From CBFGTJ01 sp965651815 (GTDB lineage Bacteria; Actinomycetota; Acidimicrobiia; Acidimicrobiales; Microtrichaceae): a stretch of DNA of 9,241 nt. The translations under genes and the position numbers were made by a program. Below, one piece after another: positions 5,723 through 9,241 of this stretch. Position 1 is the first letter of the stretch. Each line of letters opens with the position of its first letter. The stretch lies in the NCBI GenBank assembly GCA_965651815.1, contig CBFGTJ010000126.1:1-9241 (forward strand). Reading direction: 5' to 3'. The notes below the pieces were generated by a model, which was not told the origin of the DNA, did not search any database, and saw only the letters and a program-made list of their open reading frames with translations.

Positions 5723-7252
5723 TCACCCTTGCACGTCGATGAGGTAGTCCCCTTCCACACGGACCGCCACGCGCCAGCCACCCGGACGACGCTCGGCGAG
5801 CACGTCCCCTACGCCGGTGCCGGTGACGACCGGTCGCCCGTCGGTGTCCGACGCGATCCACAGCTCCGCGGTGCTCGGGGTGGGGGTCCGTCCCCTCACG
5901 GTGAGGGTGCCGCCCCCGCACGGCGCGGCGCGCAGCGACAGCAGCCGGCCCGGCGCGGCACGCGGGTAGGACCGGGCGGTGCACGGCGTGGCCATGCGGG
6001 CATCCCCGCAGCGCTCGCGCTGCTGGGCCACCCACTCGTCGCTGGGCGGGTAGGCGCCCGCGACGTCGTGCGGGTCGCCGCACTCCTGCTCCCACTGCCA
6101 CCACGTGCCACCCGCGCCGGGGTTGGCGTCGTCGAGCCGGTTGAAGCGCGACATGTAGGCGGCGCGCTCGGCGTCGTCGCTGGCGAAGCTGCCGTACTCG
6201 CCGATCCAGGTCGTCGTCCCGTACGCGCGTGCCAGCAGCTGCAGCGCGCCGGTGAGGAGGTCGAGCAGGCCGGGCAGCTGGGGCCCGATCGACTCGCCGT
6301 AGTTGTGCGGGGCGAACACGAGGTTGGCGTCGTCGCTGAAGCCGGTCTCGACGAACGGTCCGACGACGGTCGGCTCGAAGAACACGATGTGGCCCCGGCC
6401 GCCGACCGCCGCCTCCGCGGCACGGATCTCCGCGATCGCCGAGCGGTAGTAGTGGGCGAGTCCGACCAAGGTGATGTCGAGGTCGAAGCCGAGGCCCGGC
6501 TCGTTGAGCAGGTCGAAGCCGGCGACACCGGGTTCGTGCGCGAACTCGGCGGCGATGCGACCCCACGTGGCCGCCAGCGCGTCGCGGATGCCGGCGCGGT
6601 TCGTGTAGAAGGCGTGCCACGCGGCGAGGACCGCGGGGCTCTCCTCGCGGCTGCCGGGGGTGCAGGTGGGCCATCCGTCGGTGAAGGTCGCCCACTCCGG
6701 TGCGCCGTCCCAGCCGATGTGCGGGCGGGTCCCGGGCGGGCACTCCTCCTCGGGCGGCGTGGCGATGTGCTTGGACCAGGCGTCCTGGTGCATGTCGATC
6801 ACCACGTACATGCCGTGGCGGTTCGCCGCTGCGACCGCGGCCCGGACGCGGGCCAGGTAGTCGGGGTCGAGGGTTCCCCGCTGCGGTTCCCACGCCGACC
6901 AGTTCGTCACGAGGCGGACGACGTTGTGGCCCTGCGCCGCGGCGTCGGCCCAGTCGTCCTCGTCGAGGCTCGCGACCGTCGGCAGGTCCGGGTGGGCCTG
7001 GAAGTAGTCACCCAGGTGGTTGAAGTTCACCCCGCGCAGGAGGACCTGGCGGCCGGCGTCGTCGTAGACGGCCGCGTCCTTGCCCCGCACCGCGGTGAGC
7101 CAGCGCAGCTCCCCGTCGGGGCCGGGGTCCAGCACCGGCGGCGGTGAGCCGTCAGGTACGCACGACGCGACGAGCACCGCGACGAGCAGCGGCACCAACC
7201 TCCACGAACGTGTCGTCGCGCGGCTGCGCCGCACGATCCCCATCGCCCCCAT
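5723..7252 (-). CDS. Secreted lipoprotein glycoside hydrolase family 5, endoglycoceramidase-like
   Basis: 509 residues from ATG 7252. Seen: basic N-terminus, h-region and lipobox VASC with lipidated Cys31; then a TIM-barrel starting at VLLRGVNFNHLG (70-81); VIDMHQDAWS (151-160); GAPEWAT (183-189); LLNEP (248-252) with acid/base Glu251; APHNYGES (314-321); and WIGEYGSF (349-356) with nucleophile Glu352. After residue 428 (SYPRAAPG) a small beta domain completes the chain. Known: two glutamates on strands 4 and 7 define GH5. HQD, GAPEWA and a YPRA-type C-terminal beta domain match endoglycoceramidases and related glycolipid hydrolases. The exact substrate is inference; other beta-glycosides are possible. 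Start: GGGAG lies only two bases before ATG 7252, and ATG 7243 is the alternative. The open frame beyond 7252 crosses a palindrome and is not coding. It is first of a likely three-gene unit with the reductase and SDR. Confidence 0.88.
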   Translation of the reverse strand: MGAMGIVRRSRATTRSWRLVPLLVAVLVASCVPDGSPPPVLDPGPDGELRWLTAVRGKDAAVYDDAGRQVLLRGVNFNHLGDYFQAHPDLPTVASLDEDDWADAAAQGHNVVRLVTNWSAWEPQRGTLDPDYLARVRAAVAAANRHGMYVVIDMHQDAWSKHIATPPEEECPPGTRPHIGWDGAPEWATFTDGWPTCTPGSREESPAVLAAWHAFYTNRAGIRDALAATWGRIAAEFAHEPGVAGFDLLNEPGLGFDLDITLVGLAHYYRSAIAEIRAAEAAVGGRGHIVFFEPTVVGPFVETGFSDDANLVFAPHNYGESIGPQLPGLLDLLTGALQLLARAYGTTTWIGEYGSFASDDAERAAYMSRFNRLDDANPGAGGTWWQWEQECGDPHDVAGAYPPSDEWVAQQRERCGDARMATPCTARSYPRAAPGRLLSLRAAPCGGGTLTVRGRTPTPSTAELWIASDTDGRPVVTGTGVGDVLAERRPGGWRVAVRVEGDYLIDVQG

Positions 7253-7321
7253 GGCTCCCAGCGTCCCACCCGGTCGTGCGCACCGCAACGTCCGGGGCCC
7301 TCTGGCTTCGCCGCGTGCCCC

Positions 7322-7367
7322 TTCTCGTTGCCTCCTGCGCGCCATGACGCGCATGAGGCGACGAGAA
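7322..7367. repeat. 46-base palindromic element, copy 1
   Basis: Arms TTCTCGTTGCCTCCTGCGCG (7322-7341) and CGCGCATGAGGCGACGAGAA (7348-7367) flank the loop CCATGA. Eighteen of 20 pairs are Watson-Crick; position 8 of the arm is a T/G pair and position 14 a C/T mismatch. Two more pairs, CC (7320-7321) with GG (7368-7369), extend the stem. It starts 7 bases beyond the stop of the Ig-like lipoprotein gene on the minus strand and lies about 70 bases upstream of the GH5 start. It differs from copy 2 at three of 46 positions. It may terminate the lipoprotein message, though no U-run follows. Confidence 0.9.
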
Positions 7368-7374
7368 GGCGGGC

Positions 7375-8172
7375 TCAGCCCGGAAGCGGGTCGTACAGGT
7401 AGATGACCACCTCGTGGTTGCGCTCGTTCCCCAGGGCGTCCCGCACGGTCGGCATCGTGCGGTGGTAACCGGACTGCGCCCACCTGGGATCCGGCGTGCA
7501 GGTGATGGTGACGTCGGTGACGGTCGGCGAGACGAGCTCGGCGCGGGGCTTCGAGCACTGTGCGTTCGAGTCGTGGAACGGCATCTGCATCCAGAAGGTC
7601 GTGTACACGAACGCCGCCGGGGACGCCCGGTCCTCCACGCGCAACGTCAGGTCGAACGGTGCCGTGCGCACGGGGCGTTCCGGATCGGTGCGGATCTCCA
7701 GCAGCTTGGGACCGGAGCGGTCGTCGACTCCCCCGGCGACCTCGAAGGGGATGCGACGGTCACGCAGCCCCGGGTAGTGGCCGTCCGCCCCGGCGGGGCG
7801 GTCCGTGAGCGTGACCTCGATGTGCCAGGTGCCGTTCGACGCGAACGCCGGGAGCGAGCAGGTGACGAGGACGAGGGCGCCGCCCGGGGCGACGCCGGGG
7901 TGGATCGCCGAGGTGCAGGGTCGTGGGCCCGGAAGCTTCTTGCCGGCGGGCGTGATGAGGTCGCCGAGGATCACTGCGGTCACACCCTCGTCATCGCTGG
8001 TGACGAGGGTCAGGGTCACGTCCTCGCCGGGGACCGCCGGGTCGGGCGAGGCGGCGACCGATTCGATCACCGGCGGTTGGTAGAGCGGTGGCGGTGTGGG
8101 CGCCGGGTGGCAGGCCGCCAGCACCGTCACCACGAGTACTCCGACAAATGTTGCAGCGACGCGTCGCATCAC
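7375..8172 (-). CDS. Lipoprotein with two tandem Ig-like beta-sandwich domains
   Basis: 265 residues from GTG 8172 (ATG 8169 follows directly; GGAGGGGG upstream serves either). Seen: a signal peptide with lipobox LAAC, lipidated Cys21, and a Pro-rich tether (23-34). Domain 1 (about 35-146) opens VIESVAASPDPAVPGEDVTL; domain 2 (about 155-262) opens LLEIRTDPERPVRTAPFDLT. Each has one Cys pair, 86/105 and 206/225, both 19 residues apart and shifted by exactly 120, and each ends with a strand after a D-G/N-R turn. Known: such strand patterns occur in bacterial Ig-like domains of surface proteins that bind glycans or partners. No catalytic motif is seen, so a structural or binding role outside the cell is inferred. 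It lies just upstream of the GH5 lipoprotein gene on the same strand, with a palindrome between, and could assist it. Confidence 0.83.
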   Translation of the reverse strand: MMRRVAATFVGVLVVTVLAACHPAPTPPPLYQPPVIESVAASPDPAVPGEDVTLTLVTSDDEGVTAVILGDLITPAGKKLPGPRPCTSAIHPGVAPGGALVLVTCSLPAFASNGTWHIEVTLTDRPAGADGHYPGLRDRRIPFEVAGGVDDRSGPKLLEIRTDPERPVRTAPFDLTLRVEDRASPAAFVYTTFWMQMPFHDSNAQCSKPRAELVSPTVTDVTITCTPDPRWAQSGYHRTMPTVRDALGNERNHEVVIYLYDPLPG

Positions 8173-8208
8173 GCCGAACCCCCTCCCGCGCCCCTTGCGC
8201 GCGGCACG

Positions 8209-8214
8209 ACCATA
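8209..8214 (-). promoter_or_regulatory. Possible -10 box (TATGGT) for the Ig-like lipoprotein gene
   Basis: TATGGT on the minus strand fits TAnnnT and lies 37 bases before GTG 8172, leaving a normal-length leader with the GGAGGGGG ribosome site. The expected -35 position is GC-only and unconvincing. If real, the gene is transcribed separately from the membrane-protein gene, consistent with the palindrome lying between them. Confidence 0.25.
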
Positions 8215-8249
8215 GGCCCGGGGCCCGGCGCGTGCCCGGAAAGCCCAGA

Positions 8250-8295
8250 TTCTCGTCGCCTCCTGCGCGCCATGCCGCGCAGGAGGCGACGAGAA
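8250..8295. repeat. 46-base palindromic element, copy 2 (perfect 20-base arms)
   Basis: Arms TTCTCGTCGCCTCCTGCGCG (8250-8269) and CGCGCAGGAGGCGACGAGAA (8276-8295) are perfect reverse complements around the loop CCATGC. It begins 24 bases past the stop of the four-helix membrane protein on the minus strand and lies about 80 bases upstream of the lipoprotein start. It is 43/46 identical to copy 1, while the flanking sequences share nothing convincing, so the repeat unit ends at the palindrome. Confidence 0.92.
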
Positions 8296-8319
8296 CGCCC
8301 TCCACGGGTCCGGCGCGGT

Positions 8320-8820
8320 TCAGGGGGCTGAGGCCTCGTCCTGGTGGCGGCTGCGGTCGTGCGTGTTGGAGCGCAGCGCCACCACGCCCATCACCGCGGC
8401 CATCGTGTGCACCGCCGAGCTCAGGCCCGCCTCGCGCAGCACCGCCACCAGGACCGCTTCGTCGCTGTCGACCCCGCCGTGGTGCGGGTACTCGGTGGTG
8501 ACGAGCGCCCACCCGGTGAGCACGACCAACAACGTCGCTGAGAGCGCGGGTGCGGCCGTGGAGCGACGGTCACCGGTTCCGGTCACTGCCGCCTTCAGGT
8601 GTGGATACGCGAACAGCGAGGATGCGAACAGGATCGCGGCGTTCTGCATCGTCGGCGCGCTGGCCAGGGTCACCGCTCCGATGTCCAGGTCCCATCCGAT
8701 GACCGCGCCGACCGCGCGGGCGTTTGCCCGGATCGTGAGGTACCCCACGACGACCGCGTAGAGGGCGGTGGCCGCGGCTGTTCTCGCTGCGGCCACCGAC
8801 GGGCCGGACCGTTGGGTCAC
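8320..8820 (-). CDS. Hypothetical integral membrane protein, about four helices
   Basis: 166 residues from GTG 8820. Seen: hydrophobic stretches at about 11-31, 47-72, 91-109 and 132-149; the second contains polar and acidic residues (Asp44, Asp46) at its start. Loops carry YPHLK (72-76) and YPHHGGVDSDE (111-121), and the C-terminal tail is polar and His/Arg-rich (151-166). No family is recognised and no catalytic motif is evident. The GTG is supported by a 4-base GTGA overlap with the stop of the 68-residue ORF upstream; there is no ribosome site of its own and no in-frame start further up before a stop at 8884-8886. Translation therefore appears coupled to the small ORF. A palindrome follows its stop. 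Confidence 0.72.
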   Translation of the reverse strand: MTQRSGPSVAAARTAAATALYAVVVGYLTIRANARAVGAVIGWDLDIGAVTLASAPTMQNAAILFASSLFAYPHLKAAVTGTGDRRSTAAPALSATLLVVLTGWALVTTEYPHHGGVDSDEAVLVAVLREAGLSSAVHTMAAVMGVVALRSNTHDRSRHQDEASAP

Positions 8821-9023
8821 AGCGGCTCGGACGGTTCGAGGGTGCGTTGCACCAACTCGCCGCCGCCCCGCGGGTTCCGCACCTCACCGTGCGCGCCTGC
8901 CGCGTCGATGCCCATTGGCGACCACGGCGGTGCAGCGGCAGCAGGTGCGAGTGCGCCCTGAGCACCTTCGGTTCTGGTGAGCCGCGTCGGCATGGGCGCG
9001 CGAACACCATGGCTACGTTCCAT
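8817..9023 (-). CDS. 68-residue hypothetical protein translationally coupled to the membrane protein
   Basis: ATG 9023 is preceded by GGGGAGGGGG two bases upstream, a strong G-rich ribosome site. Its TGA (8817-8819) overlaps the next gene's GTG (8818-8820) as GTGA, the classic arrangement of coupled genes. Seen: a basic N-terminus (MERSHGVRAPMPTRLTR), an Ala/Pro-rich middle (22-36), and a polar C-terminal end RGGGELVQRTLEPSEPL (52-68). No membrane segment, cysteine or known motif. The longer frame to 9077 has no better start. Low-complexity composition makes it the least certain protein call; it may act mainly as a coupled leader ORF. Confidence 0.5.
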   Translation of the reverse strand: MERSHGVRAPMPTRLTRTEGAQGALAPAAAAPPWSPMGIDAAGAHGEVRNPRGGGELVQRTLEPSEPL

Positions 9024-9052
9024 GGCCCCCTCCCCACACGTAGTTGGCGGGC

Positions 9053-9081
9053 AACCTAACACGGTGTGCGTGCGCAACGAG
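9053..9081 (-). promoter_or_regulatory. Weak candidate promoter for the 68-residue ORF and membrane protein
   Basis: On the minus strand TAGGTT (9058-9053) fits a TAnnnT -10 box, with CTCGTT (9081-9076) at 17 bases as a poor -35. It would give a leader of about 23 bases ending in the G-rich ribosome site. This is the least GC-rich spot in the 174-base gap 9024-9197, which otherwise holds only the terminator hairpin and a small GTTCG/CGAAC stem at 9113-9127. Confidence 0.25.
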
Positions 9082-9130
9082 CCGGCACGGTCAGGACCTG
9101 CGGCTGGTTGCGGTTCGTTGAGCGAACGCG

Positions 9131-9172
9131 CACCGGCGGCGGCCCCCCTCGTGGGGGTCGCCGCCGCCGGTG
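9131..9172 (-). terminator. Strong GC hairpin after the acyl-CoA dehydrogenase-like gene
   Basis: CACCGGCGGCGGC (9131-9143) pairs perfectly with GCCGCCGCCGGTG (9160-9172). Inside it CCCCC (9144-9148) pairs with GGGGG (9153-9157), leaving a TCGT loop and a two-base bulge at 9158-9159. It begins 25 bases past the stop of the minus-strand gene at the right edge. No U-run follows, as usual for high-GC terminators. Confidence 0.65.
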
Positions 9173-9197
9173 ATGCGGACGGGATCTGGTGCTGGTG

Positions 9198-9241
9198 CTA
9201 CTCGATGCGCAGGCCGGAGATGGCCCGGGAGATCACCAGCT
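9198..9241 (-). CDS. C-terminal tail of a probable acyl-CoA dehydrogenase (partial)
   Basis: Only the last 13 complete codons and the TAG stop (9198-9200) are inside the window; the peptide ends LVISRAISGLRIE. Known: acyl-CoA dehydrogenases commonly end in a helix of the form QRxVISRxIxGLR after the EGTSEIQ motif, so the match in wording and position before a stop is good. The catalytic base and flavin-binding residues are outside the window, so substrate class is unknown. A strong hairpin follows the stop. Confidence 0.6.
   Translation of the reverse strand, partial: LVISRAISGLRIE

Noticed and set aside
5382..6893. 503-codon minus-strand frame across the GH5 and reductase genes
   Set aside because: It is out of frame with the clear GH5 and Ddn-family motifs and is arginine/glycine-rich, a shadow frame.

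Overview
The window is very GC-rich (strong G/C at third codon positions, little AT anywhere). It carries lipobox lipoproteins, an F420-type (deazaflavin) reductase and a SCO1-type copper protein. Together these point to a high-GC actinobacterium. The gene style (acidic lipoproteins with poorly conserved sequence, many Ala/Arg-rich small proteins) would fit Acidimicrobiia, but that class assignment is a guess from style, not from a marker gene.

Layout. Bases 1-486 (minus) hold the N-terminal part of a membrane-anchored SCO family copper chaperone running off the left edge. Divergent from it, 657-1310 (plus) encodes a class I SAM-dependent methyltransferase, probably leaderless. It converges on a two-gene minus operon: an acidic lipoprotein (1836-2504) followed by an SRPBCC protein (1362-1826). 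Across a 265-base divergent gap, a three-gene plus operon (2770-4391) encodes a 346-residue coiled-coil protein with a C-terminal Rho-N/SAP-like fold, a 54-residue hydrophobic mini-protein and a 116-residue unknown. A GC hairpin at 4402-4420 separates it from a minus-strand run that fills the right half.

In transcription order (right to left), that run is: the C-terminal tail of an acyl-CoA dehydrogenase-like gene with a strong hairpin after it; a 68-residue ORF coupled by a GTGA overlap to a four-helix membrane protein; a lipoprotein made of two Ig-like domains; an endoglycoceramidase-like GH5 lipoprotein; an F420-dependent nitroreductase-family protein; and an SDR oxidoreductase whose start overlaps the reductase stop. 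The last three (GH5, reductase, SDR) are closely spaced and probably co-transcribed, which suggests surface glycan or glycolipid cleavage next to intracellular redox steps. That functional link is inference.

The most striking non-coding signal is a pair of 46-base palindromes (7322-7367 and 8250-8295, 43/46 identical, 20-base arms, 6-base loop). Each sits immediately 3' of a minus-strand gene. They look like a dispersed palindromic repeat reused as, or mistaken for, a terminator. No tRNA, rRNA, CRISPR array, insertion sequence, phage gene or recognisable defence system was seen. The least understood protein-coding part is the coiled-coil/mini-protein/116-residue operon.
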